Source: Arthrobacter sp. StoSoilB19 (GTDB taxonomy: Bacteria; Actinomycetota; Actinomycetes; Actinomycetales; Micrococcaceae). From it: 64,000 bases of DNA. Every line of letters begins with the position of its first letter. The first letter of the stretch is position 1. Shown piece after piece: positions 26,119 through 34,847 of the stretch. The position numbers and the translations under genes are program-made. The stretch covers positions 2,418,001-2,482,000 of the forward strand of contig NZ_AP024650.1 of the NCBI RefSeq assembly GCF_019977275.1. The letters are read 5' to 3'. Below the pieces are notes generated by a model. It worked only from the letters and a program-made list of their open reading frames with translations. It was not told the origin of the DNA and did no database searches.

Positions 26119-27036
26119 GTGTTAAACCCGGTGCACCTGAAGACCCTCCTTGAAGTCACGCGGCTGGGATCGTTTGCCGCCGCAGCGGCAACGCTCGGCT
26201 ACACGGCCTCCGCCGTGTCCCAGCAGATGTCGGCTTTGGAGCGGGAAACGGGCACCATCCTGTTCCAGCGTTCGGCGCGCGCCGTGATTCCTACGGAAGC
26301 CGCCGTCGTCATGACGCGGCACGCCGCAAAGGTGCTCACGGATATCGAGGCACTGATGGCCGCCGCCTCCAGGACCCAGGCCACGGAAAGCCAGGAACTG
26401 CGGCTGGGGATCTTCCCCAGCCTGGCCACGTATGTCCTGCCGCGGATCCTGAAGAACCCGGCGTGGAAGAAACTTGGGATCGACCTGCGGGTGTCCGTGG
26501 CTGAACCCGGCCAAACCATCCAGGGGCTGCGTACCGGCGGCGACCTGGACCTGGCCGTGGTGTTCCAGGTGGGCCAGACCGGCTTCGCCTGGCCCAACAC
26601 CATCAACAGGCAATGGATTGGCGACGACGATTTCCGGGTGGTGCTGCCTGCCGGCTGGGGTTTCCGGGCCGACGCGAAGGTCGCGGCCGACCACCTCTCG
26701 GAGATGCCGTGGATCATGCACCATCCCGGCACCAGTGACGCCATGGTGATCGAGCGTCTGTTTGCCGGCTGCAACCTGCACCCCAGGGTGGTGGCGCACA
26801 GTGACGATTTCCATGCCAGCCTGGAGATGGCCGCCGCAGGACTGGGAGCCGCTTTGGTTCCGGAACTCGCGCTCCGGAACAAGCCGGCAGGCGTTGTGGT
26901 GCTGGACGTCCCGGAGATCCGGCTGGCCCGGAACGTGTTTGCGCTGCTGATCAATGACCGGAAGACGGCACGGGTGCAGCTTTTCGTTGACCTCCTGGCC
27001 GAAACCCTTGCCGGGATGCGCACGGCAGTGAATTAG
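26119..27036 (+). CDS. LysR-family transcription regulator
   Basis: A 305-residue regulator. The N-terminal winged helix reads HLKTLLEVTRLGSFAAAAATLGYTASAVSQQMSALER, a textbook LysR HTH. The effector domain follows from about residue 90 (LRLGIFPSLATYVLP). GTG 26119 is chosen over GTG 26101 because it fits family length and has TACTGT 6 nt upstream. It faces the FAD oxidoreductase operon across about 97 bp, so it may control those lipid genes; LysR proteins usually regulate a divergent neighbour. Confidence 0.88.
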   Translation: MLNPVHLKTLLEVTRLGSFAAAAATLGYTASAVSQQMSALERETGTILFQRSARAVIPTEAAVVMTRHAAKVLTDIEALMAAASRTQATESQELRLGIFPSLATYVLPRILKNPAWKKLGIDLRVSVAEPGQTIQGLRTGGDLDLAVVFQVGQTGFAWPNTINRQWIGDDDFRVVLPAGWGFRADAKVAADHLSEMPWIMHHPGTSDAMVIERLFAGCNLHPRVVAHSDDFHASLEMAAAGLGAALVPELALRNKPAGVVVLDVPEIRLARNVFALLINDRKTARVQLFVDLLAETLAGMRTAVN

Positions 27037-27069
27037 GGCAGAACGCTGGAATGGTCTGCCCTTCGGGTC

Positions 27070-27075
27070 TATGTT
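27070..27075 (+). promoter_or_regulatory. Leaderless -10 candidate (TATGTT)
   Basis: TATGTT is followed by 6 nt and ATG 27082, with no ribosome-binding site in the gap. Confidence 0.5.
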
Positions 27076-27081
27076 GAGAAT

Positions 27082-27588
27082 ATGAACAAGGTAGCGAGCC
27101 AGCACTTTGGGGAGATCGAGCTCAACCACGGCATGGATCATCTCTTTGCCGCCAAACATGAGCTGCGTGGCCACCCGCTGGAACTCGACCTGAACATCAA
27201 CGCCCACGACAACTTCGATGAAGCCGCGCTCCGCAAGGTCGAGTACCGGCTGCGCTTCCTGCCGGAACTGGTGGACGAGGTCCGCGAGATGATCGCTGAG
27301 GAACTTGAGCAGGAGGGCACCAGTCCGCAGGAGTATCTGCACTTCCACTGCAACGCCCTCAAGGACGAGCACCTGCACAAGGTTTTCGGTGTCCAGGACC
27401 GCAGCCAGCTCACCAACGAGGTCTTCCTCAAGGCCCTCAAACTTGGCCATGTGGGCATTTACCCCGGCCAGCCCGAGCGCTACTTTGTCCTGGATTTCAC
27501 CCTGGGCGAGCACTTCACGGACGAGGTCCTGGTGGCGTCCGCCGACCAGGACGGCGTGGTGGACGACGAGATCGTCTGGGAGTCCTAG
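27082..27588 (+). CDS. DUF2004 domain protein
   Basis: A 168-residue acidic soluble protein. MNKVASQHFGEIELNHG, ELDLNINAHDNFDEAALRKVE and a C-terminal LGHVGIYPGQPERYFVLDFTLGE with ending DEIVWES are typical of DUF2004, often paired with other immunity- or stress-type DUF proteins. The function is unknown. Translation appears leaderless. The next gene, on the same strand, has its own ribosome site. Confidence 0.82.
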   Translation: MNKVASQHFGEIELNHGMDHLFAAKHELRGHPLELDLNINAHDNFDEAALRKVEYRLRFLPELVDEVREMIAEELEQEGTSPQEYLHFHCNALKDEHLHKVFGVQDRSQLTNEVFLKALKLGHVGIYPGQPERYFVLDFTLGEHFTDEVLVASADQDGVVDDEIVWES

Positions 27589-27636
27589 GCCGTCGACCGG
27601 TCGACAGCGCCCGGGCACCAAGGAGGGTGGGCGGCC

Positions 27637-28353
27637 ATGGATGTGGTTGATGACAGGCGTGGCATCTGGCGGCTGGCTTCGTCGCTGCTCCTCGCCGGCG
27701 TGCTTGTTTCGATTCTCGCCGGCATCCTGCATGCTGAGTCCCACGACGCCAACGACCACGTGGCGTCCTTCACCGCCTATGCGAACAGCGGAATCTGGAC
27801 CGCCGTGCACCTGGGCCAGTTCGTGGGAATGGCGCTGGTGGGGGCCGGACTTGTTACGTTGGGCACCGCGCTCGGCGTCCAGCGCCGCCCGTTGGCCTGG
27901 GCCGCACGGTTTGGTGCTCTGTCCGCCGCTGCTGCAGTTGTGCTCTACGCCGCCCTGCAGGCAGTTGACGGGGTGGCCCTGAAACAGGCGGTGGACGCGT
28001 GGGCTGCTGCCCCGGACCCGGAAAAGGCGCCCCGTTTTGCCACAGCTGAAGGCATCCGCTGGCTGGAATGGGGAATGCGCAGCTACCAGAGCATCCTGCT
28101 GGGTGCCGCCTTGGTACTGGTTGGTGTTGCTGTGGCCGCAGCCCGCCACGCCTCCCGGATTGTTGGCTACCTCATGGCGCTGTCCGGGCTGGCGTATGTG
28201 GCGCAGGGGTGGATCATCGGGGAATCCGGATTTTCGGCAGCCAATTCGTTGCCCACGCTTGTGGGCATTGTGGCCATTGTTGTGGCGGCCGTGTGGCTGG
28301 CCGTCAGCGGGTGGCGGATGACGCAGACGACGGCGGCCGGCCACCTGGGGTGA
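27637..28353 (+). CDS. Integral membrane protein of unknown function
   Basis: A 238-residue protein with about six hydrophobic helices, the first at residues 12-30. A loop of about 30 charged residues (DAWAAAPDPEKAPRF) divides helices 3 and 4. It resembles DUF4386-type or general actinobacterial membrane proteins in layout, but I cannot name the family. AAGGAGGGT precedes ATG 27637. It may be co-transcribed with the DUF2004 gene 48 nt upstream. Confidence 0.7.
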   Translation: MDVVDDRRGIWRLASSLLLAGVLVSILAGILHAESHDANDHVASFTAYANSGIWTAVHLGQFVGMALVGAGLVTLGTALGVQRRPLAWAARFGALSAAAAVVLYAALQAVDGVALKQAVDAWAAAPDPEKAPRFATAEGIRWLEWGMRSYQSILLGAALVLVGVAVAAARHASRIVGYLMALSGLAYVAQGWIIGESGFSAANSLPTLVGIVAIVVAAVWLAVSGWRMTQTTAAGHLG

Positions 28354-28361
28354 CCGGCCGC
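28333..28361. terminator. Possible hairpin between convergent genes
   Basis: GCGGCCGG and CCGGCCGC make a perfect 8-bp stem with a 13-nt loop that spans the stop codon of the membrane protein gene, 20 bp from the metE stop. There is no T tract, so termination is uncertain. Confidence 0.35.
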
Positions 28362-28380
28362 GGTTGCGTCGTTTCCCGTC

Positions 28381-30720
28381 TTACTTGGCCGCCTCCAGCA
28401 GGCCGGCCCGGACCGTCTGCGTGGCCTTGACCAGGTTGCGCAGGGACTCTTCGGTCTCGGCGTAGCCCCGGGTCTTCAGGCCGCAGTCCGGGTTGACCCA
28501 CAGCTGGCGGGACGGAACGTGCTTGACGGCGGTGGCCAGCAGCTCGGTGACTTCCTGCTCGCCCGGAACACGCGGCGAGTGGATGTCGTAGACGCCCGGG
28601 CCCACACCGCGGCCGAAGCCGTGCGACTCGAGGTCGTGGACAACCTCCATCCTGGAGCGCGCAGCCTCGATGGAGGTGACGTCCGCGTCCAGCCCGTCGA
28701 TCGCGTCGATGATCACGCCGAACTCGGAGTAGCAGAGGTGGGTGTGGATCTGCGTGGAGTCGGCGACGCCGGCGGTGGCCAGGCGGAAGGAGTCAACGGA
28801 CCACTTCAAGTAATCCGCCTGGTCCGCCTTGCGCAGCGGGAGCAGTTCGCGCAGGGCGGGCTCGTCCACCTGGATGACCTTGATGCCGGCAGCTTCCAGG
28901 TCGGCGATTTCGTCGCGCAGGGCCAGGCCAACCTGGTTGGCGGTCTCGCCGAGGGGCTGGTCGTCGCGGACGAAGGACCAGGCCAGGATGGTGACGGGGC
29001 CGGTGAGCATGCCCTTCATCGGCTTGCTGGTCAGGGACTGGGCGTACTTGGCCCACTCAACGGTGATGGGGGCGCTGCGGGTGACGTCGCCCCAGAGGAT
29101 GGACGGACGCGTACAGCGTGAACCGTAGGACTGCACCCAGCCGTGGACGGTGACGTCGAAGCCTTCGAGGTTCTCGGCGAAGTACTGGACCATGTCGTTG
29201 CGCTCCGGTTCGCCGTGCACCAGGACGTCGTAGCCGAGCTCTTCCTGCAGCTCCACCACACGCTTTATTTCGTCCTTCATCAGCTGCGCGTACTGGTCGT
29301 CTGTGAGCTCACCCTTGTTGTTCCGGGCGCGCGCCGACCTGATGTCCGAGGTCTGGGGGAAGGAGCCGATGGTGGTGGTGGGCAGGGGCGGCAGGTGCAG
29401 TGCTTCCTCCTGCGCCGCATCACGGACCGCATAGTCGGAGCGGGTGAAGTCGGCTGCGGTCAGTGCCTCGGTGCGGGCCCGGACGTCAGCGCGGCGGACG
29501 CCCTCTGCGGAGGCGCGGGAAGCGATCACGGCGGTTGCCTGGTCAATGGCGGCCTTGGCGGAAGCGGGGTCGGCCAGGTAGGACGCGAGGGTTTTGACCT
29601 CCACGGCCTTCTGGTCCGAGAACGCCAGCCAGCTGCGGAGCTGCTGGGAGAGCTGTGTCTCCTCCTCGACGTCATGGGGAACGTGCTGGGTGGAGGTGGA
29701 CGTGGAAACGGTGACCCTGCCGGCAGCTGCCGTCAGTTCATCCAGCTTGGCAGCCGAAGCGGCGAGGTCGTTGCGCCAAATGTTGTGGCCGTCCACGACG
29801 CCGGCAACCAGGGTTTTGTTGCCCAGCGCGGCGAGTGCCGCTGCGGAGGGGACGGCGCCCTTGAAGACATCGATATGCAGGGCGTCGATGTTGGTGGCGG
29901 CGAGGGTCCCAAGCTGTCCGTCGAGGGAACCGTATGGGGTGGAGACGAGGATCTGCGGGCGGTTGGCCGCAGCGGTGAGGACCTCGTAGGCGCGGGCCAC
30001 GGCTGCTTCGATTTCGACGGCCGGGGTGTCCTGGTCAACCACGAGTGCGGGCTCGTCGAGCTGGATCCAGCCGGCGCCTGCTTCGGCGAGCTTTTCGAGC
30101 AGCTGCACGTAGACGGGCAGGATGTCTTCGAGGCGGGACAGCGGCGCGAAGCCGGCGGGGGCGTCGTCGGAAGCTTTGGACAGCAGCAGGTAGGTGACCG
30201 GGCCCACGATGTAGGGGCGGGTCTCGATGCCGTTGGCCAGCGCGAAGGCGAACTCGTCAACCTTGGCGGTGGACGCAAGGGTGAACTTGGTCTCCGGGCC
30301 GATCTCCGGAACCAGGTAGTGGTAGTTGGTGTCGAACCACTTGGTCATCTCCAGCGGCTGCTGTTCCTTGTTGCCGCGGGCCAGCGTGAAGTAGCCGTCG
30401 ATGTCCAGCTGGCCCCCGGCGTTGAGGAGCTTGCCGAACCGGGCCGGTACCGCGCCAAGGTGCGCGGTGGTGTCCAGGACCTGGTCGTAGTAGGAGAACG
30501 TGCCCGGGACCGCGGCGGCTTCGGTGAGGCCCAGTTCCTGCAGGCGTTTGGCGATGCTGAGCTGGATGTCCTTGGCGGCGGCGTCCAGGGCGCCGGCGTC
30601 GATCCTGCCGGCCCAGTAGGCCTCAACGGCCTTCTTCAGTTCGCGGCGGCGGCCGATCCGCGGGTAGCCGAGGAGTGAAGCTGCCGGAAACGGCGTGCGG
30701 GCGGTGTTCTGTTCAGTCAT
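28381..30720 (-). CDS. metE: Cobalamin-independent methionine synthase
   Basis: A 779-residue MetE, full length, with two similar barrels. The N-terminal barrel opens LLGYPRIGRRRELKKAVEAYW. The catalytic C-terminal barrel contains TIGSFPQTSDIR, GEPERNDMVQYFAE, QVDEPALRE, the zinc-site HLCYSEF and the second zinc cysteine in WVNPDCGLKTRG. It transfers a methyl group from methyltetrahydrofolate polyglutamate to homocysteine. AGGAGT precedes ATG 30720. It follows metF, which makes its methyl donor, after 107 nt. Confidence 0.97.
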   Translation of the reverse strand: MTEQNTARTPFPAASLLGYPRIGRRRELKKAVEAYWAGRIDAGALDAAAKDIQLSIAKRLQELGLTEAAAVPGTFSYYDQVLDTTAHLGAVPARFGKLLNAGGQLDIDGYFTLARGNKEQQPLEMTKWFDTNYHYLVPEIGPETKFTLASTAKVDEFAFALANGIETRPYIVGPVTYLLLSKASDDAPAGFAPLSRLEDILPVYVQLLEKLAEAGAGWIQLDEPALVVDQDTPAVEIEAAVARAYEVLTAAANRPQILVSTPYGSLDGQLGTLAATNIDALHIDVFKGAVPSAAALAALGNKTLVAGVVDGHNIWRNDLAASAAKLDELTAAAGRVTVSTSTSTQHVPHDVEEETQLSQQLRSWLAFSDQKAVEVKTLASYLADPASAKAAIDQATAVIASRASAEGVRRADVRARTEALTAADFTRSDYAVRDAAQEEALHLPPLPTTTIGSFPQTSDIRSARARNNKGELTDDQYAQLMKDEIKRVVELQEELGYDVLVHGEPERNDMVQYFAENLEGFDVTVHGWVQSYGSRCTRPSILWGDVTRSAPITVEWAKYAQSLTSKPMKGMLTGPVTILAWSFVRDDQPLGETANQVGLALRDEIADLEAAGIKVIQVDEPALRELLPLRKADQADYLKWSVDSFRLATAGVADSTQIHTHLCYSEFGVIIDAIDGLDADVTSIEAARSRMEVVHDLESHGFGRGVGPGVYDIHSPRVPGEQEVTELLATAVKHVPSRQLWVNPDCGLKTRGYAETEESLRNLVKATQTVRAGLLEAAK

Positions 30721-30748
30721 GGGGTTACTCCTGATGTCGAGGGCGTGC

Positions 30749-30793
30749 GCGGATGAACGCAGCACGGATGAACGCGGCGTGTACGAACGCTGC
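30749..30793. repeat. Three 15-bp direct repeats between metF and metE
   Basis: Units GCGGATGAACGCAGC, ACGGATGAACGCGGC and GTGTACGAACGCTGC stand head to tail in the intergenic gap. A degenerate fourth unit may follow. It lies 28 nt upstream of the metE start. Confidence 0.7.
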
Positions 30794-30827
30794 GTGGGTG
30801 AAGGAAAGCTGGTGAGGTGGGCGCCGG

Positions 30828-31793
30828 TCAGCTGGCGAGCTGGCTGCGGGCGATCGATTCGCGGCGGGTGCCGGGACGGCTGCGCCGCGGCAGGGCCAGC
30901 TTGTCCAGCACTTCCAAGGCACTCTGGTGCTCGTTGAAGGTGTAGATGTGGATGCCGGGTGCACCCGCATCAAGGGCGGCGTTGGCCAGGTCAACGGTGG
31001 CGTCGACACCAATGTGGAGGCGTTCGAGGTCGGAGTCCGCTGCGGCCAGGCGGGCCATCAGTTCCGGGGCGGGTTCCACGCCCGTCAGCTGGCCCAGCCG
31101 GTTCAACCGGCGGAGGCTGGTCAGCGGCATGACGCCCGGGATGATCGGGATGGTCACCCCGGCACGGCGGGCCCGGGTGAGGAGGTCGGCGTACTGCCTG
31201 GTCTCGAAGAACACCTGGGTGATGGCGAAATCCGCGCCGGACCGCTGCTTGGCAAGCAGCACCTCGACGTCGTGCTCCTCGCTGGGCGACTCCGGATGCC
31301 GGGTTGGGTATGCCGCCACGCCCACTGCGATCTTTCCTGCGCACAGCAGGGCCGACCGGCGCTGCTCCACGCGGCGGATGAGTTCGATCAGGTCCTGGGC
31401 GTACCGGAGCGAACCCGTGGCCGGGGCGCTGGCGTCCTTGGGAAGGTCTCCGCGGAGGGCGAGGATGCCCCGAACCCCGGTGTCCAGCAGTTCGCCGACG
31501 ATCGCGGCAAGTTCCTGCGGCGTGTTGCCCACGCAGGTGAGGTGGGCCAGCGGCCGCAGCGTGGTTTCCAGCAGGAGCCGGTTGATGAGTTCGACGGCGG
31601 TGTCCCGGTTGGATCCGCTGGCGCCGTACGTGACGGACACGTAGTCCGGTTCAGTGGCTTCCAACTCGCGGATGGTGGTCCAGAGCGTCTCCGCTGCCGC
31701 GGGAGAGCGCGGCGGGAACAGCTCATAGGAAAGCGCCACCGGAGCGGTGTCGGAGAGGTTGGGATGTGCGTCAATCAGGCTTGGTGGTGACAT
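30828..31793 (-). CDS. metF: 5,10-methylenetetrahydrofolate reductase
   Basis: A 321-residue flavoprotein with the MetF beta-barrel features: YELFPPRSP near the N-terminus, EPDYVSVTYGASGS, AHLTCVGN, and GIHIYTFNEH near the C-terminus. It reduces methylene- to methyltetrahydrofolate using FAD and NADH. ATG 31793 has AAGGA 6 nt upstream, which decides it over a longer in-frame start. A leader of about 200 nt precedes it, with a palindrome and several hairpins. The C-terminal 25 residues are basic and low complexity. Confidence 0.95.
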   Translation of the reverse strand: MSPPSLIDAHPNLSDTAPVALSYELFPPRSPAAAETLWTTIRELEATEPDYVSVTYGASGSNRDTAVELINRLLLETTLRPLAHLTCVGNTPQELAAIVGELLDTGVRGILALRGDLPKDASAPATGSLRYAQDLIELIRRVEQRRSALLCAGKIAVGVAAYPTRHPESPSEEHDVEVLLAKQRSGADFAITQVFFETRQYADLLTRARRAGVTIPIIPGVMPLTSLRRLNRLGQLTGVEPAPELMARLAAADSDLERLHIGVDATVDLANAALDAGAPGIHIYTFNEHQSALEVLDKLALPRRSRPGTRRESIARSQLAS

Positions 31794-31996
31794 TTGCGTC
31801 CTTGGCTTTGGGCCATTGGGGGTTCCCTGCCACGAAACAGGACAGGAAACCGGCAATGAATTTGAGTTTGGGGAACACGGAGGGACTCCACGAGGACGCA
31901 GCCGCGACTGTTACGCCTTGAATGAAGTAGTCCGTGAGCAAATGTCAGGCCCACATGGGGGCACCCACACCCTCCGGAACGGAGGATCGCTGACAC
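31794..31996 (-). promoter_or_regulatory. Long structured 5-prime leader of metF-metE
   Basis: No gene is supported here. On the minus strand, TGTCAG (ending about 31989) pairs with CTGACA further down (about 31943), enclosing CCTCCG-TTC-CGGAGG and a second hairpin around CCC-ATGT-GGG. A CAG-x6-CTG hairpin follows. This is consistent with a regulatory RNA, but it does not match the SAM-I, SAM-IV, SAH or cobalamin riboswitch consensus as I know them. Confidence 0.35.
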
Positions 31997-32010
31997 GTTA
32001 CCGCGGTAAC
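31997..32010. promoter_or_regulatory. Palindrome GTTACCGCGGTAAC upstream of metF
   Basis: A perfect 14-bp palindrome just after a -10-like CATAGAC on the minus strand, so near the expected transcription start of metF. It looks like the operator of a dimeric repressor. The rest of 32011-32124 shows nothing I can support. Confidence 0.5.
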
Positions 32011-32124
32011 TTGTCTATGACTCTATGGGGCCGGGCGGGGCCGGGACAAGTCGGGGCCGAATTAAGACGCACTTTTACGGGCTGTTTCCTGCGGCGGCAG
32101 AATTTTCTTCGCCTTGCGGGGTTC

Positions 32125-32841
32125 CTACCAAGGGCGGTCCGGCGCCGTGCCAGTGCTGCTGTCCAAGTATTCTTCCCGTTCGCGCCCGCTGTTCCGCTCC
32201 CGCTGGGCCTGCCGCGAATTCTCCTGGAGCCGGTCCAGCTGGCTTTGCTGTGCAGCCGCTGACCCGTCCTGCGGGGATTCCTTCCCCGGCGCATCCTCCG
32301 GGTCCTCCGGCCGTCCGGCGGCGCCAAGCTTTCCTTCCAGCCGTTCCCGCGCTTCGGCCAACCGCCCGTCCGCTCCTGCTGCCGCGTCCGGGGACAGGCA
32401 GCCTTCCGGTGCCTGCCCGGCGGTTGCCAGTGCTTCGTTGAAAAGCGGAACGGCCGACGACGGGTCCCCGGCCTGGAGCCGTTGGTCGCCCAGGCGTTCG
32501 GTCACCAGGACAAGGTTCACCAGGACCAGGCATTCATCGCCGGCTCCGTCCGGGACCAGTCCCAGCGCCTGTTCGAACAGGGCCTTCGCCTCCCCATAGT
32601 CTCCTGCCAGCACCGCGGCGTCACCGGCAGCGAACGGCGCCTTATGCGGTTCCACCAGGTTGGCCAGGCCAAGGCCCTCTGCTGCGGCATCCACGCCGGG
32701 CGCATTCCCTGCCGCAAAACCGGTCGCGGCACGGTCCGCAAGAACATTGAGGCTCAGGAGTTTGGCGGCGACGCACAGCAGCAGCATTACGGGCACCGCC
32801 GACCAGAGGAGCAGGCGTTTCCTGCGGACCCTGGCAGTCAC
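32125..32841 (-). CDS. TPR-like membrane-anchored protein of the MoxR operon
   Basis: A 238-residue protein. One N-terminal helix (LLLWSAVPVMLLLCVAAKLLSL) anchors it; the region after it contains AGDYGEAKALFEQALGLVP and DPSSAVPLFNEALATAG, which read as TPR repeats. The C-terminal 80 residues are Gln/Arg/Glu-rich and disordered or coiled. It overlaps the VWA gene by 4 nt and is the last gene of the moxR operon. BatC/BatE-like TPR partners of VWA proteins are the closest parallel. Confidence 0.75.
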   Translation of the reverse strand: MTARVRRKRLLLWSAVPVMLLLCVAAKLLSLNVLADRAATGFAAGNAPGVDAAAEGLGLANLVEPHKAPFAAGDAAVLAGDYGEAKALFEQALGLVPDGAGDECLVLVNLVLVTERLGDQRLQAGDPSSAVPLFNEALATAGQAPEGCLSPDAAAGADGRLAEARERLEGKLGAAGRPEDPEDAPGKESPQDGSAAAQQSQLDRLQENSRQAQRERNSGREREEYLDSSTGTAPDRPW

Positions 32842-34847
32842 CGGTCCCCTCCGCTGCGGCGCATGCGGGGCAACCCGCGCAGCTGCCGGACGATGCCCAC
32901 CGCCTCCGGCAGGGCCAGCAGGAAGGCGCCGGCGGCGAAGATCCAGTACAGCTCGGCTCCGGCCGCCGTCGGGCCGTCTCCATCCGCACGTTCCACCCTG
33001 CCGGGGCGTGCCTGCTGCATCATGTCCCCCACGGGATCGCCGGCGGCGCGGTGGACGTAGGGCACGCCGAGCTGGCCGCCGATGGTCCGCAGCCTCCCCT
33101 CGTCGATGACCGACAGTGCGTCACCGCTGGTGCCGGCGCGGTTGTCCTGGACATACGTGCCGCCGTCGTCCTCCTGCCCTGAGTTGTCCTGTCCTTTGTT
33201 CTCCTGGCCGTTGTTCTCCTGTCCGGTGATCTCCTGTCCGCTGTTCTCCTGTCCGGTGATCTCCTGTCCGCTGTTCTCCTTCATCCGGCCGCCCGCCGCC
33301 GTCCCGTAGCCCAGCACCGCTCCCCCGGCCACCAGGCCGCCGTCGAACGTCATTGCCCCGGGTTCCCTGCCGCTGGTCTGTTCGCCGTCGCCCAGGTAAT
33401 ACACCAGCCGGGGCCGGCCCGGATGGCCGTCCCTGGCGGCGGCCAATTGCTCTGCGAGCACCTGCCTCGCCGCGGTGATGCTGCTGCCTTTGGCGTACGC
33501 AGTCACCTGGGGTTCCAGGACATCCGTGATGGTCTCGAGTGCCAGCGTATCCGTGCTGAGGGGCATGCGGACGTGGGCGGTGGTGTCGAACGTGATGACT
33601 GAAAAGCGGGCGCCGGGCAACTGCCCGGCGATGGCCATGATGTCCTTCCGGACGCCTTCCAGCCGCGGGCTGCCGTTGCCGTAGTCCTCGGCCACCATGC
33701 TGGTGGTGGTGTCCACCACGAAGAACACGTTGAGGTCGGCGGCGGCAGCCTGGACCGATCCGCCGGGCAGGCCGGGCCGCAGGGCGGCCGCCATGATCAT
33801 CAACACCACGGCGCCCCGCCGCAGCCACCCCCTGCTGCCGCGGCGGCCCGGCTGCAGCCGCCACAGGACTGCGCACAGGGCCAGGGCGGACAACAGCCCA
33901 GCAGCCAGCGGCAGGCCAGGTACCTCCGAGAACACAGCACGCGGCGCGCCCTGGATGGCCGCCGTTTCAGTTCTCTCCACGGCGGTGACTATTCCGGCCA
34001 CGGCAGCAGGGCTGTCCAGGGCGTAATACGAGCCGCCCGTGGACTCCGCTGCCGCCCGGAGCTGGGCACCGGGCTGGCCGGTCCCGCTGCCATAGTCCAG
34101 GTCCCCCGGGTTCAGCGCGTGGACGTGCACCGATCGGTCCTTGGCCAGCCGCGCCGCCTGGTCCAGGGTCATGATCGGTTCACCGGAGAGCAAGTTGTCC
34201 GTGGCCAGCACCACCGACCGCGAGCGCCGGGGAGCGTTGCTTCCCGCAGCGTCGGAGCCGGGAAAGCTGTTGATGCACGATGCCAGGCCGTCGCCTATCA
34301 GTGACGAACCCCTGCCGCTCCATGTGCCGTCGAAGAATCCGGAGCTGCCCTGCATGCCGTCGAACGCGTCCCTCGCGAGGTGGAGCTGCTCCTGGGCGTA
34401 GTGGTAGTCGTCGGTCAGTGGAAAGACCTGGATGGCGGTGCTGTCAAAGATGGTCAGGCCGATCCGTTCACCGTCGAACTCCCGTGCCAGGCCGGCAAAG
34501 ACGTCCGCCACTGCCGCGTCGGCACTGCTCATCGATCCGGAGGTGTCCAGGCAGAGCATGATGTCGCGGTTGTGCTGCTCCGGACGGAGGGTGGACACGT
34601 CAAGGGGGCGGGCCGCCGCAACCGCAGTGGAAACCAGCAGCACGCCGCAGGCGGCACCGGCCAGGACCAGCCACCGCCGGTGCCGGCGAAGGGCTGCCTG
34701 GTATTCGGGCAGCGCGGTCAGCCTGTCGGCGTGGGCAACCGGCCGCCGTCGTCCGTTGGACAACCGGTTGCTGCGCAAGGCAGCCCATACCGCCGCTCCT
34801 GCGGCAGCGGCCGCAACCGGCAGCAGCCACCAGAACATCAGCTCCAC
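32838..34847 (-). CDS. Tandem VWA-domain membrane protein (BatA/BatB-like fusion)
   Basis: A 669-residue protein with an N-terminal helix, a first VWA domain with a complete MIDAS motif DTSGS (in LCLDTSGSMSSAD), two more helices around residues 310-350, a second VWA domain with DTTTS (in FVVDTTTSMVAED), and a final helix near residue 640. It thus looks like two Bat-type proteins joined. Before the last helix there are seven imperfect GQE/GQD pentapeptides (33183-33280). The family works with MoxR AAA+ ATPases in envelope stress or complex assembly. It overlaps both neighbours. Confidence 0.85.
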   Translation of the reverse strand: MELMFWWLLPVAAAAAGAAVWAALRSNRLSNGRRRPVAHADRLTALPEYQAALRRHRRWLVLAGAACGVLLVSTAVAAARPLDVSTLRPEQHNRDIMLCLDTSGSMSSADAAVADVFAGLAREFDGERIGLTIFDSTAIQVFPLTDDYHYAQEQLHLARDAFDGMQGSSGFFDGTWSGRGSSLIGDGLASCINSFPGSDAAGSNAPRRSRSVVLATDNLLSGEPIMTLDQAARLAKDRSVHVHALNPGDLDYGSGTGQPGAQLRAAAESTGGSYYALDSPAAVAGIVTAVERTETAAIQGAPRAVFSEVPGLPLAAGLLSALALCAVLWRLQPGRRGSRGWLRRGAVVLMIMAAALRPGLPGGSVQAAAADLNVFFVVDTTTSMVAEDYGNGSPRLEGVRKDIMAIAGQLPGARFSVITFDTTAHVRMPLSTDTLALETITDVLEPQVTAYAKGSSITAARQVLAEQLAAARDGHPGRPRLVYYLGDGEQTSGREPGAMTFDGGLVAGGAVLGYGTAAGGRMKENSGQEITGQENSGQEITGQENNGQENKGQDNSGQEDDGGTYVQDNRAGTSGDALSVIDEGRLRTIGGQLGVPYVHRAAGDPVGDMMQQARPGRVERADGDGPTAAGAELYWIFAAGAFLLALPEAVGIVRQLRGLPRMRRSGGDR
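33183..33280. repeat. 15-bp minisatellite in the VWA gene
   Basis: In-frame 15-bp units, seven imperfect copies, two of them forming an exact 30-bp duplicate. They encode pentapeptides such as NSGQE, ITGQE, NNGQE and NKGQD. Confidence 0.85.

Noticed and set aside
26122..28344. 740-codon minus-strand frame opposite the LysR and DUF2004 genes
   Set aside because: Composition typical of antisense reading; no recognisable domain.
29143..30678. 511-codon plus-strand frame opposite metE
   Set aside because: Shadow of the MetE gene, whose identity is secure.
31794..31996. Cobalamin or SAM-I riboswitch before metF
   Set aside because: The B12 box and SAM-I/IV core sequences are not found; only generic hairpins are visible.
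32075..32533. Minus-strand Pro/Gly/Arg-rich frame inside the TPR gene
   Set aside because: Out-of-frame reading of a low-complexity region.
33183..33280. CRISPR-like array
   Set aside because: Repeats are contiguous, in frame and coding; there are no spacers.
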